Source: Pandoraea oxalativorans
GTDB lineage: Bacteria > Pseudomonadota > Gammaproteobacteria > Burkholderiales > Burkholderiaceae
Length of the DNA stretch: 64,000 nucleotides
Reading direction: 5' to 3'
Assembly (NCBI RefSeq): GCF_000972785.3
Contig: NZ_CP011253.3
Coordinates: forward strand, 3,286,001 to 3,350,000
Shown piece after piece: positions 16,185 to 26,947 of this stretch. The position numbers and the translations under genes are program-made. Position 1 is the stretch's first letter. Each line of letters opens with the position of its first letter. The notes beneath the pieces were generated by a model. That model searched no databases and had not been told where the DNA came from. It saw nothing but the letters and a program-made list of their open reading frames with translations.

Positions 16185-18455
16185 TTATTGGCAAATACCG
16201 AATCGGGCAATTAGCAAATCCAGTCGTTCGATTTCCACCGGTCGGGAAAACAAATAGCCCTGCGCACTTAGTGGCACAAAATGACGAAGCCAATCGAGCT
16301 GACGCTCGTTTTCCACACCTTCGACAATCAGATCGATGCCCAGGGAGCGCGCAATATTGACGATGTTCGAAATCATCAGACACGACCGAGAAGAATCGGG
16401 AATCGATTCGACAAACGATCGGTCGACCTTGAGCGTATCGACGGGGAAGCGCGTCAGATAGGACAACGACGAGTAACCCGTGCCGAAATCGTCCAGCGCA
16501 ATGCGCAAGCCCGCGCGTTTGAACTGCTCGATCTTCATTTCCACGAGCGCCGGATTCTTCACCATCACCGATTCCGTGATCTCCAGTTCCAGGCGATGGG
16601 GCTCGATCGCGTACTCCTTCACGAGACGCTCAACGAGTTCGCCGATGTCGCCTCGCCAGAACTGCACGGACGAGACATTCACTGCCAGTCGCAGCGACCC
16701 CATCGGCGTGCCGCGCCACGCCACGAGCTGGCGACAGGCTTGCGTGAGCGCGAATTCGCCGATGGCCACGATCTGCCCGGTCGTCTCCGCCAGCGGGATG
16801 AACTCGCCCGCGCTGAGAATGCCGCGCTCCGGATGACGCCAGCGAATCAGCGCTTCCATGCCGCATATGCAATCGCTACCCAGCGAGATGATCGGCTGAT
16901 AGGCGAGGAAGAACTCGCCATTGGCCAGCGCCTGCTCCATCTGGCGCTCCCACACGACAAGCTGGTGCGCCTGATGCGTCATTTGCTGCGAATAGACACG
17001 CACAACGCTCTTGCCCGCCTCTTTCGCGGCATACATGGCCAGATCCGCCTTCTTGATGAGATCCGCCTCGGTCTCTTCCGGCTTCGACCAGAACGTCACG
17101 CCGATGCTGGCGTGCAACGCGAACGACGTGCCGTCGGCCACCATCGGCGACTTAAGCGCGGCCAGCAACGTCTCCCCCAGCGGTTCGGCCTGATCGGGTG
17201 CACCGTCGCCTTCGAGCAACACCATGAACTCGTCGCCAGCGAAGCGGGCGAGCATTGCCCCGGCCGGCATACGCGGAATAAACCGCTCCGAGACCTGACG
17301 GATGATTTCGTCGCCCTGGGAGTGACCGAGCGTGTCGTTCACGCTCTTGAAATTGTCGAGATCGATGTGCAGCAGCGCGACCTTGCCGAGCCGATCCGGC
17401 ACGGACAATGCCCGGCGCAACGACTCCATCAGCGCGTAACGATTCGGCAGGCCAGTCAGTGCGTCGTATGAGATCAGGCGCGTGAGCTGCTGATCACGGC
17501 CGATCAGACGTTGCATCAGATACGCAATGAGCGCGAAGAAGACGACAAGCGCCACCGAGATAAACGTCGCCATCGTCAGATAGACGCGTTCAACGTGACG
17601 ATATTCGGACAGTTCCTCGTCGAGCGACAAGCCGACCTGCACGGCCAGCGGATAATCACGCAAATGCCGATAGGCGACGACGCGCTCGACACCGTCGATC
17701 GGGTCGCGCTGCAAACCGGAATTCCGTTGCTCTGCCGCGAACGGAGGCAACTCGCCAGTGCCGGTGATGGCGACGCTCGCCCCGGTACTGCGCGCGAGCA
17801 ACGCGCCGTCGTCGGCAATCACGGCAATCTGGCCGTACTGCCCGAGCACGGCATTCGTGTAGAAGTCGGACGTGAAGTAGCTCGGCTCCTGCGAGACCAC
17901 CACGACGCCCGCGAAGGTGCCGTCAGGATGATTTAGGCGACGGCTGAACTGAAGCACCCACTTGCGAGACACACGCCCGAATACCGGATGGCTGATGTAG
18001 AGGCCGTCGCTCTCGTCGTCGAGATGCACACGAAAATGCTCGCGATCTGCGATGCTCACCCCCGCACCGCCCGGCATCGTGGCGGCGACCACGTTGCCGC
18101 TCGCGTCCGTCAGGCTCACGAGCACCATGAAGCGCTCGGCGACGGTCCCCTCGGTCAGCGCCTGCTTCAGATCGAAGTCGCCGCGACGGCGCTCGTACTC
18201 GTATTTCACGAAGCGGGTGATCTGGTCGACCTGGCGAATCGCACGCAGCGTCTGTTGTTCGAGGGCGGTCGCGACGGTCGATGCGGAAGCCGCCGTGTCG
18301 CGCAGAATGGCTTTGTGCTCGATGGAGATGCGCCAGAGCACCGCCGTCCACAGAAGGACAAGGATCAGAAAACCGAAAATCAGGATTGCGACGATAGAGC
18401 GATAGGAAGTCGCCCAACGCCCGTGTCGCGCGCCCGTCATGCTCGGTTCCGCCAT
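16185..18455 (-). CDS. Membrane-bound dCache-GGDEF-EAL c-di-GMP enzyme
   Basis: 756-residue protein. Membrane helix at about 21-45, a periplasmic sensor of about 250 residues of double-Cache type (VSLTDASGNVVAATMPGG ... DREHFRVHLDDESDGLYISHPVFG), second helix at about 300-322, then GGDEF and EAL domains. The GGDEF motif is AGDEF, with the first Gly lost, and no RxxD site is evident, so cyclase activity is doubtful. The EAL domain keeps EAL (GMEALIRW), Asn (AVNVSS), EITES, DDFGTGYSS, KVDRSFV and EGVE, so it is probably a phosphodiesterase. A ribosome site AAAGGA precedes the start. Confidence 0.92.
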   Translation of the reverse strand: MAEPSMTGARHGRWATSYRSIVAILIFGFLILVLLWTAVLWRISIEHKAILRDTAASASTVATALEQQTLRAIRQVDQITRFVKYEYERRRGDFDLKQALTEGTVAERFMVLVSLTDASGNVVAATMPGGAGVSIADREHFRVHLDDESDGLYISHPVFGRVSRKWVLQFSRRLNHPDGTFAGVVVVSQEPSYFTSDFYTNAVLGQYGQIAVIADDGALLARSTGASVAITGTGELPPFAAEQRNSGLQRDPIDGVERVVAYRHLRDYPLAVQVGLSLDEELSEYRHVERVYLTMATFISVALVVFFALIAYLMQRLIGRDQQLTRLISYDALTGLPNRYALMESLRRALSVPDRLGKVALLHIDLDNFKSVNDTLGHSQGDEIIRQVSERFIPRMPAGAMLARFAGDEFMVLLEGDGAPDQAEPLGETLLAALKSPMVADGTSFALHASIGVTFWSKPEETEADLIKKADLAMYAAKEAGKSVVRVYSQQMTHQAHQLVVWERQMEQALANGEFFLAYQPIISLGSDCICGMEALIRWRHPERGILSAGEFIPLAETTGQIVAIGEFALTQACRQLVAWRGTPMGSLRLAVNVSSVQFWRGDIGELVERLVKEYAIEPHRLELEITESVMVKNPALVEMKIEQFKRAGLRIALDDFGTGYSSLSYLTRFPVDTLKVDRSFVESIPDSSRSCLMISNIVNIARSLGIDLIVEGVENERQLDWLRHFVPLSAQGYLFSRPVEIERLDLLIARFGICQ

Positions 18456-18769
18456 AGGTCGAGATCCTTTCAGCCTTCGCGCCCCCGCGCGAAAAGGTCG
18501 GTGTTGGCCCGGTTTTCAAGAGGATCGAGGGACGCCGCTGTCGGGCGTCGTAGTTTCCGGCAAGTGTAAGGCAATCCCAGCGCCCCCGGAAGTCGTTCGG
18601 CGTCGTCTCAATCCGGGGATGTATGAAGTTCATCCGGCCAGACGAGCGCGCCCCCGCCTCGCAGCGTGCCATATCTCGGATTACGGAAGTTTCGGCCACC
18701 GCCGTATTAGGAGAATCCCGAAGTCGGGCGGACGGTGGTGACGAGGGGGATCGGAAGTGCGAGGACCGC
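18456..18769. other. 314-base gap between merR and the dCache-GGDEF-EAL gene
   Basis: No gene or tRNA recognised. It should hold the minus-strand promoter of the c-di-GMP gene (a weak TTGCCT/TACGAC pair is the best I see) and the untranslated end of the merR transcript. No clear terminator hairpin with a U-run is visible. Confidence 0.35.
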
Positions 18770-19168
18770 TCAGGACTTCAGCAGATCGATGACGGATTCG
18801 ATACGGCGGCGCAGATCGTCGACATCGAGTGCCGCGTCGCCCGGCTCGCCGGAGGTCGACGCATCCACCTGAGCGCCAGCGGTAGCCGCCGAAGTGCGCG
18901 CGCCGCGCGGCGTGTCGGCTTCGAGACGATTGCGTGCACCATTGATCGTGAAGCCCTGCTCATAGAGCAGCTCCCGGATTCGCCGGATCAGCAGGACTTC
19001 GTGATGTTGGTAGTACCGCCGGTTGCCGCGCCGCTTGACCGGGCGCAGTTGCGTAAACTCTTGCTCCCAATAGCGCAGCACATGCGGTTTGACACCACAT
19101 AGCTCGCTCACCTCACCGATGGTGAAGTAACGCTTGGCGGGAATCGGCGGCAAGGCAACGTGATCCAT
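18770..19168 (-). CDS. MerR family transcriptional regulator next to ihfA
   Basis: 132-residue MerR-type protein. The N-terminal winged HTH is clear (YFTIGEVSELCGVKPHVLRYWEQEFTQLRPVKRRGNRRYY, residues about 14-52). The C-terminus lacks a recognisable metal- or drug-binding domain and is low complexity before a short final helix. Its place directly after ihfA is the standard arrangement in Burkholderiales and many other proteobacteria, where it ends the pheS-pheT-ihfA group. Targets are unknown. The stop of ihfA and this start are 81 bases apart. Confidence 0.92.
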   Translation of the reverse strand: MDHVALPPIPAKRYFTIGEVSELCGVKPHVLRYWEQEFTQLRPVKRRGNRRYYQHHEVLLIRRIRELLYEQGFTINGARNRLEADTPRGARTSAATAGAQVDASTSGEPGDAALDVDDLRRRIESVIDLLKS

Positions 19169-19249
19169 CGCGGCGTTAGCGGAATGGGACGACGGTTAAA
19201 TTGCGGACGAAAAACCAACGGCCGCCACAGAATGCGGCGGCCGGGGGAA

Positions 19250-19642
19250 TTACTTGCTCAGTACGCCGGACTCGACCATCGTCTTGAGCTTCTGGCTGGC
19301 GTGGAAAGTCACGACACGGCGCGCGGCAATCGGAATCGCTTCGCCCGTCTTCGGATTCCGACCCGGGCGTTGCGGCTTGTCGCGCAGTTGGAAGTTACCG
19401 AAGCCGGAGAGCTTGACGCTGTCACCCGATTCGAGCGCGTCGCGGATCGACTCGAAGAACGCCTCGACCATATCCTTCGCTTCGCGCTTATTCAGGCCCA
19501 CATGCTCGAACAGCAACTCGGCCAGTTCGGCCTTGGTCAGCGTCGGCGCCTCGGTCGAGACCTCGTTCACTTCGCCGCGACCCAACGCAATGCGCTGCGC
19601 CGCGAGCATGGCTTCAAATTCACCAGGATTCATTTCGTTCAT
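19250..19642 (-). CDS. ihfA: Integration host factor subunit alpha
   Basis: 130-residue IHF-alpha, the DNA-bending partner of IHF-beta. The HU/IHF fold is complete: [49 protein letters not shown], the DNA-minor-groove arm [19 protein letters not shown], and [13 protein letters not shown]. It carries an N-terminal extension of about 30 residues compared with the E. coli protein, as is common in Burkholderiales. ATG 19642 is preferred over GTG 19651. It follows pheT by 64 bases and is probably cotranscribed with it. Confidence 0.96.
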   Translation of the reverse strand: MNEMNPGEFEAMLAAQRIALGRGEVNEVSTEAPTLTKAELAELLFEHVGLNKREAKDMVEAFFESIRDALESGDSVKLSGFGNFQLRDKPQRPGRNPKTGEAIPIAARRVVTFHASQKLKTMVESGVLSK

Positions 19643-19706
19643 ACGTCCCACGCGATGGCGATGACAGTGCGATAACCCACTCGCACCCGGATTTTTCTAC
19701 TGAGTT

Positions 19707-22145
19707 TTAAGCGCGCAAACGTGCGCCGAACCCTTCTACCCGTTGTACCAGTGCGTTAATGGCGCCCTGGACCGTCTCGTCTTGCAACGTACCCGAGGGG
19801 TCTTGCAGAGTAACACGAAACGCCACGCTTTTGTCCTGGGCTCCCAGGGAGCCCGAAGCCGCACCCGCCTTGGGCCGGAACTCGTCGAACAGGCGCACCG
19901 ACTGCACCACGCTGCATGCCGGATCGTCATGACGTGCAGCCAGCATCGCATCGAGCAGCACCTGCACCGGCTGTGCCTGATCGACCACCAACGCGAGGTC
20001 ACGCGTGACCGGCGGGAACTTCGAAATGTCCTCGTAGCTCGCAACGTCACGACCGAACAGTGCTTCGGCCTCGATCTCGAACAGCACCGGTGCCTGCGGC
20101 AGGTCGTACTTCTGCTGCCAGCGCGGATGCAGCTCGCCGATGAAGCCAACACGCTTGCCGTCCACTTCTATCGCAGCACTTCGTCCCGGGTGCAACGCCG
20201 GATGCTCAGCCTTCACGAATCGCGCGGCGCGCGGTGCCAGCAGCGCTTCGAGGTCACCCTTCACGTCGAAGAAGTCGACCTGACGCGCCGCTGCGCCCCA
20301 CTGCTCTTCGAGCACGGGACCGTAAGCCAGCGCCGCCACGGTCAACGGCTGACGATACCCACCCACACTCAGTTCGCCGGACGCCACCGTGTTGTCACGG
20401 TGATAGGTGCGACCGATTTCGAACACGCGAACGCGCGATGCTTTGCGATTCAGGTTGTAACGCGCCGTCGCGATCAGGCTGCCGATAAGTGTCGAGCGCA
20501 TCACGGCGAGGTGACTCGCGATCGGATTCAGCAACTTTATCGGATTGTCGTTGCCCGCAAAGTCGGCTTCCCATTCCACGTCCACGAAGCTGAAACCGAC
20601 CGTCTCGTGATAGTCGCGCGCGGCCACGGCGTGACGCACGGCATGCTGCGAACGACGGCTTTCCTGCGTCGGACGCATTTCGCTCGCGGCCACCGGCGGA
20701 TTGGCCGGAATACGGTCGAAACCGTAAATGCGTGCAATCTCTTCGATCAGATCCTCTTCGATCTCGATATCGAAACGGTACGACGGCGGCGTGACCTCGA
20801 ACACACCGTCCGTCAACGTGAACGCCAGGCCGAGACGCGTGAAGATTGCGCTCATTTCCTGCTCGGAGACCGGCACGCCGAGAATCTTGACGGCACGGGC
20901 CACACGCATCTTCACCGGCTGACGCTCAGGCAGCTTCGCGATCTGATCTTCCAGCGGACCGGCCTGCCCCCCACAGATGTCGAGGACAAGTTGCGTGGCG
21001 CGCTCAAGCGCGCGCACATTGCCGGCGAAGTCGACGCCACGCTCGAAGCGATGCGACGCATCGCTGGTGAAGTTGTACTTGCGAGCACGCCCCTGAATGG
21101 CTTGCGGGAAGAAGAACGCACCTTCCAGGAAGATGTTCTGCGTCTCGAGTCCTGCCTTCGTCGAATCGCCGCCCATGATGCCGGCGAGGCCGATCGGGCC
21201 GCTGGCGTCGGTGATCGCGAGGGTCGTCTCGTCGAGCGTGACCGTCTGCTCGTTGAGCAGCTTGAGCGTCTCGCCCGCGCGACCGAAGCGCACGTCGATG
21301 CCGCCTTGCAGGCGATTCAGATCGTAGACGTGCAAGGGCTGGCCCAGTTCGAGCATCACATAGTTGGTGATGTCGACGAGCGCCGAGATGCTGCGCTGAC
21401 CGGCGCGCTCCAGGCGCTCCACCATCCAGCGCGGCGACGGTGCCGCAGCGTTCACGCGACGGATGATGCGGCCACCGAAGCGTCCACAACCGTCCGGCGA
21501 GCTGATACGCACCGGCAGCGTGTCGGCGATGGTCGACGCCTGTGCGCCCTGCCCCGGCAGATCCTTGAGCGGTGCGCCGGTAATCGCCGCGACTTCACGG
21601 GCAACGCCGAGCAGCGACAAGCAGTCAGCCTTGTTCGGGGTGAGCTTGACGACGAAGATCGTGTCGTCGAGATCGAGATACTCGCGGATGTTCATGCCGA
21701 CCGGTGCATCTTCCGGCAGGATCATCAGTCCGGCGTGATCTTCCGAGAGCTTCAGCTCACGGGCCGAACACAGCATGCCGAAGCTTTGCACGCCGCGCAG
21801 CTTGCCGATCTTGATCTGGAACGGTGCCCCACCCGCCTCCGCCGGCGGCAAAGCCGCACCGACGGTAGCGCACGGCACCTTGATACCCGGCGCCACGTTC
21901 GGCGCGCCGCACACGATCGTGAGCGTCTCGCCGGTGCCTGCATCGACCTGGCAGACGTTCAGACGGTCAGCATCCGGGTGACGGGCGACTTCGAGCACCT
22001 TGGCCACGACCACGCCGGTAAACGGCGGGGCGACGGGATCGGTTTCCTCGACTTCGAGCCCGGACATCGTCAGGGCGTGCGCCAACGCGTCCGTCGACAA
22101 ATCCGGGTCGACCAGGGTACGCAGCCACGATTCAGAGAATTGCAT
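19707..22145 (-). CDS. pheT: Phenylalanyl-tRNA synthetase beta subunit
   Basis: 812-residue beta subunit of the alpha2-beta2 synthetase charging tRNA-Phe. An N-terminal tRNA-binding (EMAP/OB) domain is seen at about 40-155 ([24 protein letters not shown]), then the B3/B4 editing region, B5 DNA-binding-like domain ([28 protein letters not shown]) and the C-terminal FDX-anticodon-binding domain ([16 protein letters not shown]). Full length for the family. It lies 85 bases after pheS on the same strand. Confidence 0.98.
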   Translation of the reverse strand: MQFSESWLRTLVDPDLSTDALAHALTMSGLEVEETDPVAPPFTGVVVAKVLEVARHPDADRLNVCQVDAGTGETLTIVCGAPNVAPGIKVPCATVGAALPPAEAGGAPFQIKIGKLRGVQSFGMLCSARELKLSEDHAGLMILPEDAPVGMNIREYLDLDDTIFVVKLTPNKADCLSLLGVAREVAAITGAPLKDLPGQGAQASTIADTLPVRISSPDGCGRFGGRIIRRVNAAAPSPRWMVERLERAGQRSISALVDITNYVMLELGQPLHVYDLNRLQGGIDVRFGRAGETLKLLNEQTVTLDETTLAITDASGPIGLAGIMGGDSTKAGLETQNIFLEGAFFFPQAIQGRARKYNFTSDASHRFERGVDFAGNVRALERATQLVLDICGGQAGPLEDQIAKLPERQPVKMRVARAVKILGVPVSEQEMSAIFTRLGLAFTLTDGVFEVTPPSYRFDIEIEEDLIEEIARIYGFDRIPANPPVAASEMRPTQESRRSQHAVRHAVAARDYHETVGFSFVDVEWEADFAGNDNPIKLLNPIASHLAVMRSTLIGSLIATARYNLNRKASRVRVFEIGRTYHRDNTVASGELSVGGYRQPLTVAALAYGPVLEEQWGAAARQVDFFDVKGDLEALLAPRAARFVKAEHPALHPGRSAAIEVDGKRVGFIGELHPRWQQKYDLPQAPVLFEIEAEALFGRDVASYEDISKFPPVTRDLALVVDQAQPVQVLLDAMLAARHDDPACSVVQSVRLFDEFRPKAGAASGSLGAQDKSVAFRVTLQDPSGTLQDETVQGAINALVQRVEGFGARLRA

Positions 22146-22230
22146 GGATCAGTTCGCTCGCAGTTAAGTCTTCACTTCCGAAAGCCCGGCGGCAGCGGCT
22201 TTGCGCGCCAGCCAGGGCCCACGGCATCGA

Positions 22231-23244
22231 TTACATGAATTGGCGCAGGAAGCGCAGATCGTTCTCGTAGAACAGACGCAGATCCTGCACGCCGTAGCGC
22301 AGCATCGTCAGGCGCTCCAGACCCGAGCCAAACGCGAAACCGATGTAGCGCTCGGGGTCGAGACCCATATTACGGACCACTGACGGATGCACCTGCCCCG
22401 ATCCCGAAATCTCCAGCCACTTGCCGGCGTTCTTGCCGGTCTCGAACTGCATGTCGATTTCGGCGGACGGCTCCGTGAACGGGAAGTACGACGGGCGGAA
22501 ACGCACCTGAATGTCGTCGCGCTCGAAGAACTTGCGCAGGAAGTCGGTGTACACGCCTTTCAGGTCGGCGAAGCTGATGTCTTCGGCGATCCACAGCCCC
22601 TCGACCTGATGGAACATCGGCGAGTGCGTCGCATCGGAATCGACACGATACGTACGTCCCGGCGCGATGACCTTGATCGGTGGCTTGTTCATGCGCGCAT
22701 AGCGCACCTGCATCGGGCTCGTGTGCGTGCGCAGCAGCAACGGCTTGCCCGCATCGTCATTGCCTTCGACGTAGAAGGTGTCCTGCATCGAACGCGCCGG
22801 ATGGTTCTCGGGGCTGTTCAGGGCAGTGAAGTTGAACCAGTCGGTTTCGATCTCGGGGCCGTCGGCCACGTCGAACCCGATGGAACGGAAAATCTGTTCG
22901 ACGCGCTCCCAGGTAGTGAGCACGGGGTGCAGACTGCCAGCGCCCAGGCCTCGGCCGGGCAGCGTGACGTCGATAGCCTCGGCGGACAGGCGCGCATCGA
23001 GCAGCGCGTCGGCCATGGCCTGGCGGCGCGCCTGCAAAGCGCCTTCGATCTGTTGCTTGGCCGCGTTGATCCGAGCGCCTTCGGTCTTGCGCGTTTCGGG
23101 ATCAAGCTTGCCGAGGCCCTTGAGCAACTCGGTCAGTTGGCCAGTCTTGCCGAGAAAGCGGGCTTTCTCGTTTTCCAGCGCGGCGGCGTCGGGAGCGGCG
23201 GCGAACGCACGCTGCGCTTCGCTGACGATAAGTTCCAGATCCAT
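22231..23244 (-). CDS. pheS: Phenylalanyl-tRNA synthetase alpha subunit
   Basis: 337-residue catalytic subunit, class II aminoacyl-tRNA synthetase. An N-terminal coiled-coil domain (about 1-95) is followed by motif 2 around [25 protein letters not shown], the Phe-site region [16 protein letters not shown] and motif 3 [17 protein letters not shown]. Full length. It is preceded by a terminator-like hairpin at 23321-23350 separating it from rplT, so expression may depend on readthrough or on a promoter in the short gap. No Phe-rich leader peptide is seen there. Confidence 0.98.
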   Translation of the reverse strand: MDLELIVSEAQRAFAAAPDAAALENEKARFLGKTGQLTELLKGLGKLDPETRKTEGARINAAKQQIEGALQARRQAMADALLDARLSAEAIDVTLPGRGLGAGSLHPVLTTWERVEQIFRSIGFDVADGPEIETDWFNFTALNSPENHPARSMQDTFYVEGNDDAGKPLLLRTHTSPMQVRYARMNKPPIKVIAPGRTYRVDSDATHSPMFHQVEGLWIAEDISFADLKGVYTDFLRKFFERDDIQVRFRPSYFPFTEPSAEIDMQFETGKNAGKWLEISGSGQVHPSVVRNMGLDPERYIGFAFGSGLERLTMLRYGVQDLRLFYENDLRFLRQFM

Positions 23245-23320
23245 ATGCTACAGACTCAAGTTAGGCAGTCGGAATGGCCGCGTGTACCAGCGAAAACAAG
23301 CGGAAAGGCAAGCGAAAAAC

Positions 23321-23350
23321 AAAAGGGGGCTCCGATGAGAGCCCCCTTTT
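23321..23350 (-). terminator. Terminator or attenuator between rplT and pheS
   Basis: AAAAGGGGGCTC/GAGCCCCCTTTT, a 12-bp inverted repeat with a 6-base loop. On the minus strand it is followed by a T-rich stretch (TTTTGTTTTTCG). It would end the thrS-infC-rpmI-rplT transcript before pheST or reduce readthrough. Confidence 0.85.
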
Positions 23351-23393
23351 GGCGAACGGCGCGCATTAAAACGCGCTATACGCTAACTACAGC

Positions 23394-23753
23394 TTAGGCT
23401 GCGACGGCGGCTTTCACCTGAGCGACAATCGCGGCAAATGCCGGCTTGTCGTTGATGGCCATGTCGGACAGCACCTTGCGGTCGAGTTCGATCGAGGCCT
23501 TCTTCAGACCAGCGATGAACACGCTGTAGGTCATACCGTGCTGACGCACACCTGCATTGATACGCGCAATCCACAAGGCGCGGAACACGCGCTTCTTGTT
23601 ACGGCGATCGCGGTAGGCGTATTGCCCAGCGCGCATGACCGCTTGCTTGGCGATGCGGAAGACGTTATTGCGGCGGCCGCGGAAACCCTTGGCTGCTGCG
23701 ATGACTTTCTTATGGCGGGCCCGTGCGGTGACCCCACGTTTGACTCGAGGCAT
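23394..23753 (-). CDS. rplT: 50S ribosomal protein L20
   Basis: 119-residue L20, which binds 23S rRNA and is needed early in 50S assembly. In many bacteria L20 also represses its own operon. Begins [37 protein letters not shown], the usual basic extended tail, with a globular C-terminal half. Located 25 bases after rpmI in the conserved infC-rpmI-rplT order, and followed by the hairpin at 23321-23350. Confidence 0.99.
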   Translation of the reverse strand: MPRVKRGVTARARHKKVIAAAKGFRGRRNNVFRIAKQAVMRAGQYAYRDRRNKKRVFRALWIARINAGVRQHGMTYSVFIAGLKKASIELDRKVLSDMAINDKPAFAAIVAQVKAAVAA

Positions 23754-23778
23754 GTTTCTCTCCTATCTAAGTCGGGGT

Positions 23779-23976
23779 TTAAGCGAAGGGCAGCATTGCG
23801 CGTACGGAGTTCAGATCAGACTCATGAACGCCGACGGCACCGCGCAGGTGACGCTTATTCTTGGTGGTCTTCTTCGTCAGAATGTGACGCTTGAAGGCCT
23901 GACCACGCTTGACGGTACCGCCAGGACGCACGCGAAAGCGCTTCTTGGCACCGCTCTTGGTTTTCATCTTAGGCAT
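23779..23976 (-). CDS. rpmI: 50S ribosomal protein L35
   Basis: 65-residue L35 with the family start [20 protein letters not shown]. The frame is open ten codons upstream of ATG 23976, but the family begins at MPKMK. It lies between infC and rplT, 178 bases after infC. That gap is longer than usual and could contain an operator where L20 binds. Confidence 0.98.
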   Translation of the reverse strand: MPKMKTKSGAKKRFRVRPGGTVKRGQAFKRHILTKKTTKNKRHLRGAVGVHESDLNSVRAMLPFA

Positions 23977-24154
23977 GAAAAACTCCAGGGTTTTTAACAT
24001 GATCACAGGTGTGACGCCAAAATCGCGCCCCTTTTAGAACCTGAGACCACTTATTTTCAGGGCCGGACGGCACCCTGCATCGCTGCCGCGCCCTTAACGG
24101 GCGGCGGCGGCAATTCTTTGCTGCCCGGCGGCATCGTTCGACACCGCCACGGCA

Positions 24155-24673
24155 TTATTTCTTCTTCGGCGCGATGACCATGATCATCTGACGGCCTTCC
24201 ATCTTCGGCATCTGTTCCGGCTGGCCGAACTCTTCGAGATCGGACTTCAGACGTTCCAGCATACGAGCGCCGATTTCCTGGTGGGCCATCTCACGGCCGC
24301 GGAATCGCAGCGTGATCTTGGTCTTGTCACCGTCTTCAAGGAAACGCTTCAGATTGCGCAACTTGACGTTGTAGTCACCGTCGTCGGTACCAGGCCGGAA
24401 CTTGACTTCCTTGGTCTGGATAACCTTCTGCTTCTGCTTGTTCTCGTGCGCTTTCTTCTGTTCCGAATACTTGAATTTGCCGTAGTCCATCAGACGGCAA
24501 ACCGGCGGATTCGCGGTCGGTGCAATTTCCACCAGATCGACATCAGCCTCTTCGGACAGACGGAAAGCTTCTGCCAGTTTCACAATGCCGAGCGGCTCGT
24601 TGTCGACGCCATTTAGACGCACTTCGGGCGCAGTAATCTCGCCGTTGATGCGATGCGACTTATCGGTAGCGAT
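24155..24673 (-). CDS. infC: Translation initiation factor IF-3, AUC start codon
   Basis: 172-residue IF-3, which proofreads start-codon and initiator-tRNA choice on the 30S subunit. Both domains are complete: N-terminal [27 protein letters not shown] and C-terminal [44 protein letters not shown]. No ATG or GTG fits the N-terminus. The codon in the right place is ATC at 24673-24671, with an AGGATAAG ribosome site upstream. Rare AUU/AUC initiation is the known basis of IF-3 self-repression. A GTG at 24622 would cut 17 conserved residues and is rejected. It follows thrS by 52 bases. Confidence 0.96.
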   Translation of the reverse strand: MATDKSHRINGEITAPEVRLNGVDNEPLGIVKLAEAFRLSEEADVDLVEIAPTANPPVCRLMDYGKFKYSEQKKAHENKQKQKVIQTKEVKFRPGTDDGDYNVKLRNLKRFLEDGDKTKITLRFRGREMAHQEIGARMLERLKSDLEEFGQPEQMPKMEGRQMIMVIAPKKK

Positions 24674-24725
24674 GTTGCTTATCCTCGAAAAAAGTCAAAA
24701 ATTTAGCCGCGCTGTCCGACAGGCG

Positions 24726-26633
24726 TTATTGGAACGATGCGCATTCTTGCGCAAGACGTTCGATGAGCGCGTCAACGGGCATCACACCCAGATCCACGCC
24801 GCCACGGGCACGCACGGCTACCGTATTCCCCTCCTGCTCTTTGTCCCCCACTACCACGAGATAGGGAACTTTCTGCAAAGAGTGCTCGCGTATTTTATAG
24901 CTAATTTTCTCGTTGCGCAAATCGCCCCGAGCCCTAAGCCCTTGTTCTTTCAACTTTTTCGTCACTTCCTGGGCGTAATCGGCCGTTTTTTCCGAGACAT
25001 TCATCACGATCACCTGCTCCGGCGCCAGCCAGAGAGGCAATGCACCAGCATGGTGCTCGATCAGAATCCCGATAAAACGCTCGAGCGAGCCCAGGATTGC
25101 GCGGTGAAGCATCACCGGACGCTTGCGGCTGTTGTCTTCGGCCACATACTCGGCGTCCAGACGCTCCGGCATCGAGAAATCGACCTGCATCGTGCCACAT
25201 TGCCACTGACGGCCGAGCGCATCCTTGAGCGTGTACTCGATCTTCGGGCCGTAGAATGCGCCATCACCCTCGGCGATCACGAATTCGCAGCCCGAGCGAC
25301 GCAGCGATTCCATCAGCGCGAATTCGGCCTTATCCCAATTTTCGTCCGAACCGACACGATGCTCAGGGCGCGTTGCGACCTTGTAGATCATGTCCGTGAA
25401 GCCGAAATCCTTATAGACCGCGTGCAGCAGCGCCGTGTAGTTCACGCATTCGTCGAGGATCTGGTCTTCCGTGCAGAAGATGTGGCCGTCGTCCTGCGTG
25501 AAGCCGCGCACGCGCATCAGGCCGTGCAGGCCGCCCGACGGTTCATTGCGATGGCACTGACCGAACTCGCCGTAACGCAGCGGCAGATCGCGGTAGCTGT
25601 GCAGCGCCGAGTTGAAAATCAGGACGTGTCCCGGACAGTTCATCGGCTTGAGCGCGTAGGCGCGGTTCTCCGATTCCGTCGTGAACATGTTGTCCTTGTA
25701 GTTCTCCCAGTGCCCCGACTTTTCCCACAGCGAGCGGTCGAGAATCTGCGGACCTTTCACTTCCTGGTAGCCGTTGTTACGGTAGACGCGGCGCATGTAT
25801 TGCTCGACCTGCTGCCAGAGCGTCCAGCCCTTCGGGTGCCAGAAGATGAGGCCCGGCGCTTCTTCCTGCATATGGAAGAAATCGAGCGCGCGGCCGAGCT
25901 TGCGGTGATCGCGCTTTTCGGCTTCTTCGAGCATGTGCAGATACGCGTCCTGGTCTTCCTTCTTCGTCCAGGCCGTGCCGTAAATGCGCTGAAGCTGCTC
26001 GTTCTTCGCGTCGCCGCGCCAGTAGGCACCAGCCACCTTCATCAGCTTGAAGACCTTGAGCTTGCCAGTCGACGGAACGTGCGGACCACGGCACAGATCG
26101 ACGAACTTGCCTTCGCGGTACAGACCGATTTCGTCCGTCGCCGGGATCGATTCGATGATTTCGGCCTTGTACTTTTCACCCATCGAGAGGAACAGACGCA
26201 CGGCGTCGTCGCGCGACAGCACTTCGCGCGTCACCGGCTCGTCCTTCTTGGCGAGTTCGTGCATCTTCTTCTCGATGGCTTCGAGATCTTCCGGCGTGAA
26301 AGCGCGATGGAAGGAGAAGTCGTAGTAGAAGCCGTTTTCGATGACAGGACCGATCGTGACCTGCGCCTCGGGGAACAGCTCCTTCACGGCATACGCCAGC
26401 AAGTGAGCCGTCGAGTGACGAATGACGTCGAGGCCGTCGGCATCCTTGTCCGTGACGATAGCGAGACTCACGTCGTGATCGATCAGATAGGACGTATCGA
26501 CCAGCTTGCCGTCGACGCGGCCCGCCAGGGCAGCCTTGGCCAGCCCCGTGCCGATCGAACCGGCGACTTGCGCCACCGTCAGCGGGGCTTCGTACTGGCG
26601 TTGCGAACCGTCAGGCAAACGTACCGAAATCAT
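24726..26633 (-). CDS. thrS: Threonyl-tRNA synthetase
   Basis: 635-residue class II synthetase charging tRNA-Thr. TGS domain at about 1-62 ([23 protein letters not shown]), editing domain around [14 protein letters not shown] and [17 protein letters not shown], catalytic core with [10 protein letters not shown] (zinc-ligand Cys), [30 protein letters not shown] and [13 protein letters not shown], then the anticodon-binding domain. Full length. The ribosome site GGGAG lies before ATG 26633. It is the first gene of the thrS-infC-rpmI-rplT group. Confidence 0.98.
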   Translation of the reverse strand: MISVRLPDGSQRQYEAPLTVAQVAGSIGTGLAKAALAGRVDGKLVDTSYLIDHDVSLAIVTDKDADGLDVIRHSTAHLLAYAVKELFPEAQVTIGPVIENGFYYDFSFHRAFTPEDLEAIEKKMHELAKKDEPVTREVLSRDDAVRLFLSMGEKYKAEIIESIPATDEIGLYREGKFVDLCRGPHVPSTGKLKVFKLMKVAGAYWRGDAKNEQLQRIYGTAWTKKEDQDAYLHMLEEAEKRDHRKLGRALDFFHMQEEAPGLIFWHPKGWTLWQQVEQYMRRVYRNNGYQEVKGPQILDRSLWEKSGHWENYKDNMFTTESENRAYALKPMNCPGHVLIFNSALHSYRDLPLRYGEFGQCHRNEPSGGLHGLMRVRGFTQDDGHIFCTEDQILDECVNYTALLHAVYKDFGFTDMIYKVATRPEHRVGSDENWDKAEFALMESLRRSGCEFVIAEGDGAFYGPKIEYTLKDALGRQWQCGTMQVDFSMPERLDAEYVAEDNSRKRPVMLHRAILGSLERFIGILIEHHAGALPLWLAPEQVIVMNVSEKTADYAQEVTKKLKEQGLRARGDLRNEKISYKIREHSLQKVPYLVVVGDKEQEGNTVAVRARGGVDLGVMPVDALIERLAQECASFQ

Positions 26634-26690
26634 GTCGCACTCCCATGCGCAAAAACGTCACGCGCGGCCCACGCCACGCGGCAAACCACG

Positions 26691-26722
26691 AAAAAAAACG
26701 GCCTCGACTGTCGTCGAGGCCG
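26691..26722 (-). terminator. Intrinsic terminator after tRNA-Val
   Basis: CGGCCTCGAC/GTCGAGGCCG (26699-26708 and 26713-26722), 4-base loop, followed on the minus strand by eight T residues (A-run at 26691-26698). It ends the tRNA-Val transcript before thrS. Confidence 0.92.
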
Positions 26723-26870
26723 TCTCTTCATTCCTTGCATCCAGACGAAAAACACCCTCGACTTAACGTCGCACCTTCACTACTGTGAAAGTTCGGGCAG
26801 TCTTCAACATGAGTGTTTTCCAGCGCCTGTGTCTGCGGGGCTTCGCGGACTGTAATGCATTAAATTTCGT

Positions 26871-26947
26871 TGGTAGGCTCGATTGGACTCGAACCAACGA
26901 CCCCCACCATGTCAAGGTGGTGCTCTAACCAGCTGAGCTACGAGCCT
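26871..26947 (-). tRNA. tRNA-Val (anticodon GAC)
   Basis: 77-nt cloverleaf on the minus strand with encoded CCA. Acceptor AGGCTCG pairs with CGAGCCT, anticodon stem CCACC/GGTGG encloses TTGACAT, anticodon GAC, and the T-loop is GGTTCGAGTCC. It is followed by the terminator at 26691-26722. Confidence 0.97.

Noticed and set aside
18456..18769. tRNA gene downstream of merR
   Set aside because: Some relatives may carry a tRNA near here, but no cloverleaf or T-loop is present in this gap.
19743..22238. 831-codon plus-strand frame
   Set aside because: Antisense shadow of pheT, with no motif and no ribosome site.
24622..24622. GTG as the infC start
   Set aside because: It would remove the conserved [15 protein letters not shown] segment; the ATC at 24673 restores it and has a ribosome site.
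24585..26855. 756-codon plus-strand frame
   Set aside because: Antisense shadow of thrS and infC.
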